DNA of 64,000 bases from Candidatus Opimibacter skivensis (GTDB lineage Bacteria > Bacteroidota > Bacteroidia > Chitinophagales > Saprospiraceae): assembly GCA_016721905.1 (NCBI GenBank), contig JADKHH010000001.1, forward strand, positions 124,001 through 188,000. The letters are read 5' to 3'. Positions 63,960 to 64,000 of the stretch are shown in pieces. Each line of letters opens with the position of its first letter. The first letter of the stretch is position 1. The notes beneath the pieces are model-generated. The model searched no databases and was not told the DNA's origin. It saw only the letters and a program-made list of their open reading frames with translations. A program made the translations under genes and the position numbers.

Positions 63960-64000
63960 TCAGCGGGGAATTATTTCTTTCAAAGAGGACAGAAAGTTGC
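63960..64000 (-). CDS. Possible C-terminal fragment of a gene entering from the right
   Basis: The minus strand has an open frame from the edge reading NFLSSLKEIIPR and stopping at 63960-63962, about 45 bases before the minus-strand terminator. Only about 13 codons are inside the window, so no product can be named. Confidence 0.3.
   Translation of the reverse strand, partial: NFLSSLKEIIPR

Noticed and set aside
1..64000. tRNA or rRNA genes
   Set aside because: I saw no cloverleaf-type or T-loop pattern that could be folded with confidence, though a dedicated scan was not possible.

Overview
The window is chromosomal DNA of a Bacteroidota bacterium, most likely from the Saprospiria or a nearby lineage. 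The evidence is a SusC/SusD pair, three genes for proteins with type IX secretion (T9SS) C-terminal sorting domains, a PorG-like T9SS protein, SprB-type adhesin repeats, several TonB-linked receptors, and repeated matches to the Bacteroidota -7 promoter element TAnnTTTG shortly upstream of genes. I see no rRNA, tRNA, phage, insertion sequence or CRISPR array. Family-level placement is inference.

Layout. 1-4.7 kb: housekeeping genes (frameshifted metallo-hydrolase, ribH, a membrane-anchored TPR protein, pdhA, recF, a DUF721/DciA-like gene). 4.9-12.5 kb: a secreted subtilase, a PorG-like barrel, a RecQ helicase, a glycosyltransferase and a helical-repeat protein of unknown function. 12.8-17.3 kb: a dicarboxylate/citrate-type transporter, a CitD-CitE fusion and CitF. 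17.4-18.2 kb: a probably decayed YcxB/RDD membrane protein gene that runs into a dispersed palindrome. 18.6-34.4 kb: a ten-gene, single-strand operon (ribokinase, SusC, SusD, three secreted ADP-ribosylglycohydrolase-family proteins, two two-domain esterases, a sugar permease, a lipoprotein) closed by a strong terminator. 35-48.5 kb: a frameshifted oligopeptidase B, ctlX, an Oar-like receptor, a lamin-tail/cupredoxin T9SS protein, a SMUG2-like glycosylase, selD and selU. 48.6-51.7 kb: exonuclease, acyltransferase and engB. 52-63.8 kb: surface proteins, including two very large T9SS cargo proteins, an AT-hook basic protein and a TonB-linked barrel.

How the genes work together. The 18.6-34.4 kb operon reads as a scavenging system for ribosyl or ADP-ribosyl compounds. 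SusCD would import the ligand, the envelope ADP-ribosylglycohydrolase-like proteins and esterases would release and deacylate the sugar, a DMT-type permease would carry it across the inner membrane, and ribokinase would phosphorylate it. It resembles the ribose-utilisation (rus) loci known in Bacteroides, but with triplicated hydrolases and paired esterases whose second domain has lost its catalytic residues. This is the best candidate in the window for a new system.

The most unusual non-coding structure is at 43944-44240. Hairpins with 3-base loops are arranged as a mirror image (A-B-D-C / C-D-B-A) about position 44094, with almost identical spacing in both arms. Other spacers carry related short palindromes, two of which show compensatory base changes, and degenerate simple repeats. 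At least four single-base frameshifts, mostly at homopolymers (genes at 1-600, 35296-37496 and 53599-56905), suggest either consensus errors or recent decay.
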